Shown: positions 37,520-49,813 of the stretch, piece after piece
Layout: each line of letters opens with the position of its first letter
How positions within the stretch are numbered: the first letter of the stretch is position 1
Source: Narthecium ossifragum
Taxonomy: Eukaryota > Streptophyta > Magnoliopsida > Dioscoreales > Nartheciaceae
DNA length: 64,000 bases
Reading direction: 5' to 3'
Assembly (NCBI GenBank): GCA_963920575.1
Contig: OY986966.1
Coordinates: forward strand, 27,600,581-27,664,580
Translations under genes and position numbers: made by a program
Notes under the pieces: model-generated
Database searches by the model: none
Told to the model about the DNA's origin: nothing
The model's input: the letters and a program-made list of their open reading frames with translations, nothing else

Positions 37520-37628
37520 TTCCGAGGTCCGGCCGGTCCTTCTTCCTCAGCTCCGAGCACTTCAACGCAAGCTTAGCATACCCATGAGTCTCCTCCACCG
37601 GCCAATGCGGCATCGTCTGGTCGAGCAT
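37520..37628 (-). pseudogene. Captured C-terminal kinase fragment of a U-box (PUB-type) kinase
   Basis: The minus strand reads MLDQTMPHWPVEET, then KLALKCSELRKKDRPDLG. This is the end of the kinase domain as found in plant U-box receptor-like cytoplasmic kinases (usual form: LALKCAELRRKDRPDL). It is cut off by unrelated sequence. Confidence 0.7.
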
Positions 37629-37649
37629 CTCTCGTCAGCGGCGGCGGCG

Positions 37650-38094
37650 TTCACCTGCAACGCCACCGCCAAATGCCAGTCCCTCGTCAGCTACACGCCA
37701 TTTAACTCCACCTACGCCTCCACCTACGCCGCCGTCCAGTCCCTGTTCCAGGTCCCGTCTCTCAGCTCCCTCCTCGGCGCCAACAACCTCTCCCTCTCCA
37801 CCGCCTCGACCTACCTCATCCAGCCCAAAGCCTACATCCGCGTGCCCATCACCTGCGCCTGCGCCAGCGGAACCGGGGCCTCATAGGGCGGGCCGACGTA
37901 CACCGTCAAGTCCGGCGACGGACTGGACGCGATTGCGAGGTACACCTTCGGCGGGCTGGTGACCTACCAAGAGATAGCGGCGGCTAGCAGGATCCCCAAC
38001 CCCGACCAGATCAAGGTAGGGCAGAATGTGACGATCCCCTTGCCCTGCAGCTGCGATCCGGAAGCCGTGCACCTGGCCTACAAGGTCAATGTAA
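37650..38094 (+). pseudogene. Captured LysM-protein fragment (LYP/CEBiP-like) with an in-frame stop
   Basis: The frame begins FTCNATAKCQSLVSY and passes QSLFQVPSLSSLLGANNLSL and YIRVPITCACASGTG. It meets TAG at 37885-37887, then continues in the same frame with TYTVKSGDGLDAIARYTFGG, LVTYQEIAAASRIPNP and KVGQNVTIPLPCSC. The CxC spacing and the two LysM-like modules match plant LysM GPI-anchored chitin/peptidoglycan-binding proteins. No signal peptide, third LysM or GPI tail is present. Except for the single stop, the copied part is intact, which suggests recent capture. Confidence 0.8.
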
Positions 38095-38139
38095 CAGAAG
38101 GTCCCGACGGTCGATGTCATCCGGTACTGCGTGACGGTC

Positions 38140-38325
38140 GATGTCATCCCGGTGAACCAGCGGCTCCGGCTTCGTCTGGTGGAGGAACAGCAGCGTGGTG
38201 GCTATCTCCACCGCAATCTTGAACCGGAGACTCCAACTCATCGTAGGAGTGTTGCCTCGCCGGAAAATCCTGTCTTCCAAGCTTCCGTTGTCCATGTATT
38301 CATACACCAAGCTTCCTGTCTTCCA
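38140..38325 (-). pseudogene. Captured central kinase fragment of a U-box (PUB-type) kinase
   Basis: The minus strand reads LVYEYMDNGSLEDRIFRRGN, then SWSLRFKIAVEIATTLLFLH and PEPLVHRD. This is the hinge and start of the catalytic loop in U-box receptor-like cytoplasmic kinases. It stops at HRD; the next residues are junction sequence with a short CGGTCGATGTCATCC duplication. It is collinear with the 37.5-kb fragment but separated from it by the LysM piece. Confidence 0.75.
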
Positions 38326-38999
38326 AGCTTCCGTTGACAAAAGAGGAGCTAAGCTCTATTCCCTCACCGGAAGTTGAGGCCGGGTTGGAGCTCGTCGGAG
38401 ATGCAGTGGCTGGCCGACAAAGGGTGGCTGGCGGTGGGTGTGTGAAGTCACCGTCTCTCTCTCTCTCTTCTTTTCTCTCTCTCACTCCTGGCTCTCTCTA
38501 TCTCTCTCATCTTCTACTCTGGTTCTCTCTCTTTTCTCAGCCACATGTAAATCACCCATTGGTCAAAAAAGTCTAAAGTAGATAAAAGGAAGTCAAAATT
38601 GTCTAAAGTAGGTAAAAGGAAGAGATCTCTGTTATCACCGTTGAGGGCAATAAGGTCTTTTTACATTCCGCCGTTAACGGCGTTAGGAATATTCCATGAA
38701 GATTCGCCGGCAAGTAACCCGAGTGGCAGGTTTACGGATTGTTCAAAATTTGAAGGGTAATTTAGTAAGCCGGAAAAATATAGAGGTAATTGTGATATTT
38801 AGAAACTTTTGAATGATAGATATGTAAAAACCCCTACAACTAAATCGAAAGTGATGGGCTTAACATGTTTTAATTATGTTCGTTGGCTGTGGTGAGATAT
38901 TATGCGTCTGTAAACTATGGTGATTTTATGTAAGTTTATGACTGAAAAAGCGTCTGGCATATCACATTAATAAGTGTGGTACAAAAGTATTTTTATGTA

Positions 39000-39801
39000 G
39001 TTTGTTGTTGGATGTTTGCTTAGTTTCAACTGTAGTGGGAGGGATAACATTTTGTTATCCTATATGCTGGGAGACTGTCCTAAGTAGAGTTTATGTGGCA
39101 TGATAATCCTAGGTTGAAGGGGTTTAGTGGGAGAGAGTTATTGGGTGGTTATTGGGGTGGGGTTGGTGATTACCTTGTCATGTGACAGGGGATCCACCTA
39201 GTATATCATCCTTATATAAGAGCATGGTTATAAAATAACCTTTGGTTGTCCTATTGGCATCCTATGTATGTGGCAGGCTTAGTCCTATGTGGCTGCTGAT
39301 GTGGAGGGGATAATAGTGGGGGAGGGGGAGTTAGAAGGGTTAGTGGGGAGTTTGAGGGAGGTGAGGGGAGATGGTGGTTACCCTGTCATGTGGCAGGGGA
39401 TAGGACTAGTTATCCTTATATAGAAGCATGGTTATAAGTTAACCTTTTGTTGTCCTATTGACATCCTATGTGACAGGGTTTATCCTATGTGATTGCTGAT
39501 GTGGAGGGGGTAATAGTGGAGGAGGGGGGGAGTTAGGGGGGGTTAGTGGGGAGTTACGAGGGAGGTGAGGGGAGATGGTGGTTCCCTGACACATGGCATG
39601 GGATAGGGTTAGTTATCATTATATGAGGTTATGGTTATAAGTGAAACTTCTGGTATCCTACGTGGTGGAAGAATGTCCTGGGTGGGCACTTATGTGGCAT
39701 GATAATTCTAGATTGATGGGGGTTTAGTGAGAGGGAGTTATTGGGTGGTTATTGAGGTGGGGTTGATAGTTACCCTACCAGGTGGTTGGAGACGCAACTA
39801 G
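39000..39801 (+). mobile_element. Tandem array of about four 0.2-kb Helitron-like units
   Basis: Four similar units of about 190-208 bp lie head to tail, ending at about 39201, 39409, 39612 and 39801. Units 1, 2 and 4 end in a hairpin (stem about 8 bp around CATG, for example CCCTGTCA/TGGCAGGG), a 7-nt spacer and CTAG followed by T. Unit 3 is decayed (TTAG). Units share GCATGGTTATAA near their start and TTGTCCTATTGRCATCCTATG inside. No protein is encoded. The left limit is approximate. Confidence 0.65.
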
Positions 39802-40120
39802 TATATATATATGGTTTCATAGCAACAGGTGTCGTACATCTGTATGATCTCGTTTATTACATTTATCAGTGATGAACACATCACGAATCATCAAGATTAG
39901 GTGTCACGCGATGCATTAGCTGGAGTGGGCCCACTCCTCCTTCCCCGCCACACTACCCAAACACCAAAAATTAAAAACGAAACAACGAAACTTTTTCCCT
40001 CCCAAATCCCCTCGGCTTCTCCAAGAAGCACCCACCCATTCACAAAAACCCCGCCTTCCCAGATCCCAATCGCATCCATCCAATCGATCGACTTCTTAGG
40101 TTTTATTCGGATCGATCGAA

Positions 40121-43100
40121 ATGCTTGGATATCGAGTGGATTCCTCCCCGAGAAGCCCTGATATGATCTTCTCCGGCGTCCGATTCGTCCTCTTCGGCTT
40201 CGACTCCGTCTCCGAAGCCCAGGTGCGCGGAATACCCCCTCTCTGTTAGAAATTTTTTGATTCTTGATGAGAAGTATATTGTTTCTCGGTGTAGTGTATC
40301 TAAATTTCTATACTTTTGGCTTTCTTTGGATTATGATCAAAAGTATCGATCAGAGCTCGTTCGAAGAGGGGGTGTGGATGTTGGACAGTACGATTCGAGC
40401 TGTACTCACGTCATTGTCTCTGGACATGTTTATGTGGGTTTCTCCTTCTTGAATTCCTTAGATTTTATTTGTCTTGGTTAAAAAGATTCGATCTTTAGTG
40501 TTTTCCATATGAAATTATCATAACATTATATATTTTCTGGTGTACAGGATGATCCTCCATGCATTGTTGCGAGAAGTAATGGTAGAGTACTGGTTACCGA
40601 TCTGTGGATTGATGACAGCGTGGATCTTGGAGTTCTTGCAGATGCCACCAGGGTCTTTTTTCTTTTTCACCCCATCTATTTGGATATAAAATTTGCTCAT
40701 AGATCTTGCTATTCTGTCCTAGATTGCTATAAATTGTGAATGCTTGGAATTGCATTGCGCTGTATGAACTTCTTGGTTGATTTCTTTCTTGCAGGTTTTA
40801 TATAGGCCTGTGAGAGATTTCAATGGCATTCCTGGTTGCGAGTCGATGTGCATTTGTTTAACGGGGTATCAGAGGCAAGAGCGTGATGATATCATGGTAT
40901 GTATGTCAGCTTCTATCCATAGAATCTAGATTGCAATTTAGAGGTTCCTAGTTTGCTATCTAAGTTCTTAAACATTGGAACCCTATTGCTTTCTTGCCAA
41001 ACATTAGATTCGTCCCCACTCTCCAAAGGAGTTGCCTTGGAGCATGAGTTTTTGTACGCATGTCATTTCCATTTTGTATCATCTTGGTCCAATGAAAAGT
41101 GTGCCTCACTATGTTGGACGTCTAGCTGGAGCTGTCTAGGGTGCAAAAATCTCGTGTGAAGGGAACTATCGCTTCATGTACAGGCATCTTCCAATTGTAG
41201 CATATCCTTATTGATGTCCAGTATCTTAACAAGAATTTTTACTTCCTTGGGGCTTGTTACTTAACTTTGTTATTTGTGCTTTTCCCACAGTAATACACGT
41301 TTTCCAATTCTTTCTTAAATTACAGAAAATGGTCGCTTTGATGGGGGCAAGATTTTCCAAGCCCTTGATTGCAAACCAAGTCACTCATCTTATCTGCTAC
41401 AAGTTTGAGGGTATGTTAGCTTCTGTTTCACAACACATCACTCTCTTTACTTGATGATGCACCATTTCCTTCATTTCCGCAATATATTTGACAAAAATCC
41501 TACATGATGATACTTCCATCCCATGTATGTTAGAACTCTTCCTTATCGCTGAAAGTTTTCTTGACATAGACGTAAATTTTGCACCTCTTCTGTTCATATA
41601 AGTCGAATTTTTTGCTTAAGTTTGGAAAATGACATTTTGTAGGTGAAAAATATGAACTAGCCAAAAAGGTGAATATAAGACTTGTCAATCACCGATGGCT
41701 AGAAGACTGGTATGTCTAAATTTTACTGCCCAAATGTTTCTTAAATCAATCATGTATAATTAGTCATGCCATCATCACAGATCTTCGACTTTAAATTTTA
41801 AATTCATGAGTTTGCCATTGCTTTGACTTTCATTGCAGCTTGAAAGCATGGGAAATTCTTCCAGTGGATGACTATACTAAAAGGTTTATACACACTATTT
41901 TAACTTTTTTCTTGGTCTATATATGCTCCTTTTCCTTTCCTACTAGCTAGTATGTTCCACTGAAGCCATGCCTATGTTAACATCTGTTTTCCTCTGTAAT
42001 TAGCTTGTGAATCAGGTCCTCTGTTCATGCAATTGATATGCCATTTGCTATTATTAAGTTTCATTTTAGCTCAATTAAGTTCTTGAATGTGTGAATTATG
42101 ACTCTGACATGTCATTTGGGCTGTTCTATATTCTATGTATGTGGAATGAATGTGATATAAAGCCGGAAATCACTCATTCCTTGAAGACTAATCTTGCAAG
42201 TGCATAGTAAAGGTATCTGAAATCTATCCTGGACTTAAATAGCACACATCTGTGATCACAAAAGCTCTTGCACTGGACAAACCAGAAATGAACTTACTGG
42301 ATTGTAAGTTAACAAATGTTTACCTGCAAGTACAAAAAAAAAATATTAAGGCATTATAAAATAAAACAGCTGAGGCAAGTTTCAAACGGACTATTGACTT
42401 CATGCTTATGCTTATACCTGTTGACTTTAACTCCTGTGCTTTCGATATGGCCAGTTGCTTTTTCACAATAACATACTGATTAACTCTTTCTACTTGGCTC
42501 TGCTGTTATTTCTCATCTAATATGTTACGTGAAAGGAATTAGCATGTCGTTGAGTATATGTGCTTGTGACTGAACCAACTCTTTTTATTTCTTAATTAGC
42601 CATATTACAATATGGAAATCTCCTTTACATATCTGATATGGTTTCTAAATACAGTGGCTGCGAGTTGGAGATATTGGAGGCTCAGGCTAGGGACTCAGAA
42701 GAAGAAACTGAGGATTTAAGCAGGAAAGCAATGATGCTTAGAACAATCTCTAAATCTTCTCACTTAAAAGGTGCAGTGCAACACTTTACAAGTTCAATTG
42801 TATCAAATTCAAAGCAAGAAGCTTTTAACTCCCTACAAGATAATTTGGCAGAAAAAGACCTACATGGAGATGAAACTTTTCTGGACAAGAGTAGACTATT
42901 TCATGCTCCTTGCAAGGAACTTAGTTCCACAAAAGTCGTCGATAATGTTAATGAAAAGTTGTTCAAAGATTTAAATCATCAGGTTGGGGAACGTAGTGAG
43001 CAAGCAGCTAATGGTTTGGTCATAGCAAATGCAGTCAGTGGCAGGGAAGCTTCGCCCTTTAATTCTATGGTAAGAAATGAGGGCGGTCCATTATCACCAA

Positions 43101-45982
43101 CCACCGGGGGTACCAAGAGATGTTCACCATGCAATGTGATAGATGAGAAGTTCTGTGCTCTAAGTTACTCTAGGAAAACGCCGAAAAAGGTTGTTTCAGA
43201 GAAAGAAATATCGTATGGCTCGCATTCTTCTCCTCAAGGGAAGCCGGGAGCAAAGAAGGGTAGTCTTGATTTTTCTAAGTTAGCTACAACAAGCAATGGT
43301 GGATCTGCTGGTACTCCAAGTCCAACAGCCTCAGTAAGTGTATCTCATGTAGCAGTATGCACCAGTGCCCTACCGCAGAAGAGGAAGGTTTCGCTTTCAG
43401 GGGTGGCCTTAAGAACAACCAAGTTGGGACTAAAGAATTCGCCCACTCGTGCTACAGAAAGTCCCTTGGCTTGCACGGAAATTATGCAGCCTGGATTAAG
43501 TAGTACTTCGCCTCAGAATGAGATTAATAGTGTAATTACGAGTAGAGAGAATTCTCCTGGAGGAGCTTTTCCTTCAAACTCTACTGGAAAGCAGATGACT
43601 GTTGCATCAGAACAGAAGGTGTTATGCTACAAGAGTAAATCTCTCAAAGATTCACAGTATAAATTGGAAGCAGAAACTTCCAAAACCCCGAATATTTCTG
43701 ATGTTAAATTCGCTGATTTACCAGTTTGTCATCCCAGAGGGGAGGCATCAAATGAACTGGAGACTGCAGTTGCCAATCCTGCAATTTCTCCTATTGATCT
43801 TAACAGGCATCTAGAACTTCAGGTCAATGCTGAACTGGGACAGAAGCTGGACAAAGATATTAATGTAAGAGATGCTGCAAGAAGCATAGATGATATCCAA
43901 GAAGCTAAGGCACTTGAAACTTCCATGACTAACTTACAGAAAGATGAATCGCCAGCCAAATTTTCGAATGTGGGTGAAGTTGCAAGAAGTGTTGTAGCAG
44001 ATTTGATGAGCAAAGAAACTGAGCAACCTCAGCATCCACATCAGGATAAAGGGAGATTGTGCCCAGATAGTAGAGACTCTGCTTTCAGCAAATCTCCAGG
44101 TATTACCAGTGACTTACAGAAAACTACTACCAAAGGATTAAAAGGTGCAGAGATTAAGAAAGTGGCTGCTAGGAGAAAGTTGACTTGCAGAAATAAGTTA
44201 CATGCAAACAAAACTAGTACAGTTAATATCGTTACTGGCTCCTGCTCAGATAAAATTTCAATCCCTGCTGAAGCCTTAGTGAAAGCGGGAAAAGGTAGAA
44301 AAGTTGAAGCGGAACCAGGAGTTGAGAGACTAACAACTGCAACTGATTTGGAAGAACTAGGGAAAGAGGAAGCATGTCAGAAGATTAAATCGGGGAAGTC
44401 CTGTTCAAGAGAAGATATGATCATGAAGGACAAAGTGAATGTGCTTCACCATCAGATGTCTGAAAACAAGGAGGACAAAGTGATGAAATCGATGGGGAAA
44501 TCCAATGGCAAGGTTAAGGTGGCAGAAGATATCCTATTGGAGTGCAATACTAAGAATCTAGATACAGAATTTGCTGAGACGTGCATGGATTCAGAGAAGG
44601 TGAATAAAGCAAAAGAAAATGGCGGTCTCGATCTGAATTCTAGCAAATTTAAACAGAAGTTAGCTGATACGCATAAGAAGGAACAGGCGATGAATAGAAA
44701 AGGTGAGAATGGTGAAAATAACACAGAGATGCTGATAAGCAGATCCAAGGTAGGATCCCAGCCTATGTGTTTTATTGTGAGCGGGCATCGATTTCAGAGA
44801 AAAGAGTTTCGAACTGTGATTCGGCAACTAAGAGGAAAGTCATGCAGGGATTCTCACCAATGGTCTTACCAGGCTACTCATTTTATTGCCCCAGAACCTC
44901 TTCGCAGAACTGAGAAGTTCTTTGCAGCTGCTGCATCTGGAAGGTATGATTGAATTATATCTTTTTGTCAGATTTTCGGTTCTGTTTAAATCATATTGTG
45001 AATGTCTATACTACATTGTTATCAGTCAATCAAATTCTTGGCACTCGGATGAAGTACTTTTTAAAAGGTTTCATGTAAACATCCAATTAAACAGAATAAA
45101 TTGATAGAGCAAGTATCATCAATCATCCCAGAAACATAGTTATCAACATTATATTCTAACTTCTTATTCTCTTTTCTTAAAAGATGCTTACATCCGTTCA
45201 TTGGTCTTTGCGTAAAATGCAGATGGATTCTCAAGACAGATTACTTGACTGCTAGCAGTAAAGCTGGAAAGTTTTTGGAGGAAGAACAGTTTGAATGGTA
45301 CAGCAAGGGCCTATCTGAAGATGGTGCAATCAGCTTCGAAGCTCCTAGGAATTGGCGCATCCTGAGGGAACGCACTGGCCATGGAGCTTTCTATGGCATG
45401 CGAATCATCATCTATGGAGACTGCATTGCTCCCTCGCTGGTACAGTATCTCATCCAACCCTTCATAATCTTATCTAAAATGTGCATATCTCCCCAGGTCT
45501 CGACTTAAAATCAGTCAATTAGTGCGAGATGATGGTTAGATTTTAAAATTTTCATGGAGGCCGTGAAATTTGATCCTGCATTTTGTCTAAGGCAATCTAA
45601 ATTCTCCATCATTATATGATAATGGTATGTATTGGTTTCTGGATATATGTTGATATTGGCTATCCGGTTACTGAACCAGGATACTCTAAAGCGGGTAGTA
45701 AAATCCGGCGACGGCACCATCGCGGCGACATCGCCGCCCTATACTCGGTTTCTCGAATCCGGCGTGGACTATGCCATTGTAAGTGCAAGCATGCCCTGTG
45801 TGGATATGTGGATCCAGGAGTTCTTAAGGCATGAGATACCCTGTGTGGTGGCTGACTACTTGGTAGACTACGTTTGCAAGCCTGGCTACTCTCTGGACAG
45901 GCATGTCCTCTACAAGACTCATGCCTGGGCCGAGAGATCTTTTGCAAATCTATTGGCCCTCTCAGAAGGGATTTGTTGCTGA
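40121..45982 (+). CDS. Four-BRCT nuclear protein (At4g02110-like)
   Basis: BRCT modules bind phosphopeptides in DNA-damage and chromatin complexes. Ten exons, 40121-40222, 40344-40433, 40548-40652, 40795-40896, 41326-41410, 41643-41709, 41839-41883, 42655-44943, 45223-45439 and 45680-45982, join in phase to give about 1,134 aa. The product begins MLGYRVDSSPRS. An N-terminal BRCT pair (about residues 15-200) has IFSGVRFVLFGFDSV, ELVRRGGVDVG, THVIVSG, WIDDSVDLG, VALMGARFSKPL, THLICYKFEG and NHRWLEDC. Exon 8 encodes a long, disordered Ser/Lys/Glu-rich middle. A C-terminal pair (about 900-1110) has PMCFIVSGHRF, ATHFIAPEPLRRTEKF, RTGHGAFYGMRIIIYGDCIA and WIQEFLRHEIPCVVADYLVDY. Homology is to an uncharacterised Arabidopsis BRCT protein (from memory). 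No truncation was seen. Confidence 0.9.
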
Positions 45983-46803
45983 TGCCAAAGAAATCCAATA
46001 ATAACCTCAGTTGCTGTCTTTTGTGGTGCAACAGCATGTGGGCAGGTAAAGATTGAAACTTTCTATGAGAGATCTTAAAGTTTGAATATCTGAATAGTGG
46101 TTCAGCAACTCATCTGTACTTTCCTGTGTCCTCATAGCTTAAACAAAGTTTTGGAGATTAAATTAAGGTTAAGACCCATATGGTTCTCGTGGTCCAATCT
46201 GGCATGAGATCACATGATTAGCCCACATCACATCATCATCACATCAAATCAGATACATCCCATCACACTACATCACATGACTAGACATGTCCTTCACTAC
46301 TTTCTTTCTTTCTTCCCTTGTTTGTTTTTGGGTACTGTTCCCTGTTACTCTGGCAGCATAAGAGTTCACATAAATACTCCTTAGCATAAATGTATATATA
46401 TACGGGTTATATCATTGGCTATCTTTAGTACATCCCCTCTGTTCTAGCTAGAGAGAAGTCTTCGTGCACCTTTCCTTTCTTTTTATGTCCTGGGCATAAT
46501 ATATATTTTTCACTAGATCAAGTCTATGATTGTACTTGTGTGATGGTTTAGATATTTATTGTGACATTTGATATTATAATTCAAATTTCTTTTAGCTGGC
46601 AAAGACAGACTCTGGTATCAGAATATATATTTGTTACACTACGGTGATGATTATATCATTCTTTATTAACTAATGCAAATTCATGTGTAAACATGGTTTT
46701 TAAGTTTTGCTAAAGCCACATACAATACAAAGATTTAAACTATATTTTCCTATTTGTTATATGTGTTGAACCACTTCAGTCAAACTAATGCGAAATTGAC
46801 AAT
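45983..46803. other. 3' UTR of the BRCT gene and spacer
   Basis: Contains a CATCA-rich run near 46220-46280 and AT-rich sequence; no gene was recognised. Confidence 0.4.
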
Positions 46804-46817
46804 GAAATCGAAAATTC

Positions 46818-46952
46818 CTAGGGAAAGAAATGTAAGGACAAGAAATGTAAGGGCAGATGAGTTAGCTCATTTAGCTCAAGAATTTTGATGTTGGTGGTTG
46901 TCTGTAGTCCAGTCTAACGGCTATAGCTTCGGCTCATCTATTCAAAAAAAAA
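46818..46952 (+). mobile_element. Very short LINE 3' end with 14-bp target duplication
   Basis: GAAATCGAAAATTC (46804-46817) recurs as GAAATTGAAAATTC at 46953-46966. The 135-bp insert encodes only the extreme RNase H C-terminus (RNVRADELAHLAQEF and stop). It ends GGCTCATCTATTC plus an A-run, the same tail style as the 27.5-kb copy. Confidence 0.75.
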
Positions 46953-46966
46953 GAAATTGAAAATTC

Positions 46967-48787
46967 GAAATGCTGCTTAATTTCTTGGCTTAAATGAGAT
47001 AAAATGAAAATGTGTGTTGTGTTGCGCACCATGTTTTGTTCTACTGGAAAACTTTCAAAAATGGATGCAAGTTACGTCATGGATCTACTGAACTACTACT
47101 TGGGGTCATGCATCCATCTGGATCCAAACTTGCATGGCCTTGCAAAAATGTGTGACATATTTGTGATGACAACATGCATGTGTGCATGTGTGTGTGTGTG
47201 TGTGGGGAGGGGGGTTCATGTCTATTCTCTCCTCGAAGACAGGCAGAATAAAAACTACTTACAAAGACTTTCACTTCCCCTCGTTAACAACTCCCAACCA
47301 TGTCAGTGTGTCTCTTCTCCTATCTATACTCATCCCCTCTCATGACCATCATCAATAAACTAATGTATGGGACTATGGTCTCGAGGTTGTAACACATGCA
47401 TGAATGGGCTCAAAAAGGATTATTAAGATATATAAGTAAAAGTACCATAACTAAGGGATGAAGAATTACGAAGAGTAGTATGTATGTTACTTAAAGTAAA
47501 GCAAGCTAAGTTAGAGGACATACACATATGTGCATATATAATAAGTGCTGGCAAACGTAGGAATCAGTGTGCTGAAACAGAGAGGGGTTGACAGAGGGGA
47601 GCATGTGGACATCACGTCGCCCGCATCGGCTACGGCGTAGCCCGGTCCTCCTCCAAAGGTGGCCTGCACGCTAGCTAACATGCCAGCTTTATTAGGGGTT
47701 GTGAACAGGTGTTAAAAGTTACTGTGCATGTGAAGTTCTAAGCCTTATCCACGTGGACATCTCAGTACGTGGGGCCCCCCGTGCTTAGAGCACTGGATTA
47801 CTTTCTACTTTCTAGGGTTCTTATATACCATATTGTTCTCTTTTTTTTTTTTTTGCATTCTGGCAAATGCCCCCTTAACTTATAGCCATATTGCAAAAAT
47901 TCTCATTCTGCCCGTTGTTTTATAGCATTTGCATTTTGCTATTCTTTTTTTTCATTGCAAAAAGCAACCCGGATTAGGAACATCGAGTTTGAAAATCAGT
48001 AGAAGAAATAAATGCAATCTCATTTTTTCCCTATTGAATCCGAATTGAAATTAGGGTTATTTGGGTATTATTTTTTGTTTTTTTTTACTAATATAGCTAC
48101 AAAAGACAGGACGATATTTGCAATTTAACTCATATTATATATAATGGGCTTGAAGAGAGTCGTTTTTTTAGCTGAAAACCGTACATAAAATTAACTTTGG
48201 ATGGCAACCAATCATTCATTCAGATCTAAAGTAGAACGCGTGGAGGACAATACAAGGAAGAGTGAAGAACAAAACTGCAGAGGGGAGAGAGATTCGTAGA
48301 TAAGACACTGAGAAGAGTAGTCAATACACAATAGACACATGTGAGACCAGCTTGCAATGAATCACTATAACGTCATCAATGAGGAACAGTGCCAATGGCA
48401 TGGGACCAAAGTTAGGTTATCCAGTTAAGACTAAACAAGTATATATATGTATGTATAAAAATATAACTAATGTAAAAAGTTGGCAGTGTGGTGTGGTGAT
48501 GAATGAGCAGCAGGCAGCAGGTGCAACAGTGGAGGGGCAGTGTCGCCACAGATACCAATGTGTTCCTTAGTCATTCGAGAACAAGAATTGCTTCTTTGTA
48601 TCTCCTATTCTCCATCGACGACACGCGTTTAGATATGGCCCTTCAGCTTTCATCATGACTCTCAGCAAACACATCCACACACCATGTATAACATACATAC
48701 CATCCATGGACTATTTTGGTTGTAAAATATTAGCGATATTAGATGATAGATAGAGTTTTGAAAGTCAAATAATGGTAGAGATATTTA
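46967..48787. other. Spacer with a (GT)n microsatellite
   Basis: No gene was recognised. A (GT)n run lies at about 47187-47204, and a T-rich tract near 47840-47855. Confidence 0.4.
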
Positions 48788-48985
48788 GCCCATGTTTGTC
48801 AAACAATGTTTAGTACCAGATACCCTTATCCAAATAACCATTATCTATTTATCCGTATTCCATCTACTACTATCACTTTTTTTTTAAAATTCATTATTAT
48901 TATTTTATTCCAACCCTTTATTTCAGGTTTGTTAATCCTAAAATATCATAACCTAGAATAGCTTATTCTCATACCGGACACGAGC
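48788..48985. mobile_element. Decayed MITE candidate
   Basis: The ends GCCCATGTTTG and CGGACACGAGC are imperfect inverted repeats, flanked by TTA on both sides (48785-48787, 48986-48988), as in Tourist-type MITEs. A related sequence lies at about 58.34-58.53 kb. Confidence 0.35.
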
Positions 48986-49530
48986 TTAGGGATATTTTAA
49001 TTTTACATATATGCCGTTGAGTCTTTCTTGATTGTATATCTCTAACCAAATAGATGGAATTCTGTGGAATATACCGCTCCAACAAACTCCATCAACTAAT
49101 CGAATTTAATCCAGGTAAAAAGGGAAGTTATCAACACACCTTGTTATTAAGATAAAGATTTAAACCGGTTATATCTTTAATACCTTCTGTGGGTACTATT
49201 AAGAAAGTAACAAACTACAGTACTTGACATATTTCAGAGAATCTCATCTATTTGGCGGGGATATGTAATTATGGCAAATATACGTCGTAAGATCAAAAAA
49301 TATGAGTGAAAAATATCTAAACATTCAAAATATATGAATTGTTAGATTCACATATAAATATGAAAACTCATAATATTTTGAACAGTACAGAGCGGCAAAA
49401 GTTAGCAAGTATCATACAGACAACCGCACTTAGAATCATAATCGATTGACGCATTTTTGTTGAGTCGGCAGGTTGAACTCCAGAGCTGACTCAACAATAA
49501 CACAACCGATCAAGAAATTGATGTATAGAG

Positions 49531-49535
<5 letters not shown>

Positions 49536-49561
<26 letters not shown>

Positions 49562-49642
49562 TAAAATCTATATATAGAAACTAATGAAAATAGAGAGAAC
49601 AAAGGAGCTGCAGTAGTGAACACTGGGGGATCTATCTAAAAC

Positions 49643-49683
<41 letters not shown>

Positions 49684-49694
49684 GTGAGTGAGTG
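49536..49694. repeat. (GA)n microsatellites
   Basis: Two pure GA runs (about 49536-49561 and 49645-49680) are followed by a short TGAG repeat. They lie 120-280 bp beyond the stop codon of the TPR/J-like gene, in its probable 3' flank. Confidence 0.95.
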
Positions 49695-49813
49695 AACTTA
49701 AGTAGTCGTACTAACAGTAAAAAAAGACATAACAAAAATTCCTCCAATCCTAAGCTTCCAACTGTACAGAGAGAGAGAGACCAAAAGAATCCAAACCACC
49801 ACCAACTGCTGCC

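Larger units (their letters stand above)
37203..38834. mobile_element. Pack-MULE carrying LysM and U-box-kinase gene fragments
   Basis: Inverted repeats of about 110 bp (37203-37313 and 38724-38834, roughly 90% alike by eye) begin GGGGTTTTTACATATCTA. They are flanked by 9-bp target duplications, TAAAACTAA (37194-37202) and TACAACTAA (38835-38843), with one mismatch. The length of TIR and duplication is diagnostic of Mutator-like elements. No transposase is present. The interior is GC-rich and made of host-gene pieces: kinase (minus), LysM (plus), kinase (minus). Confidence 0.85.
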
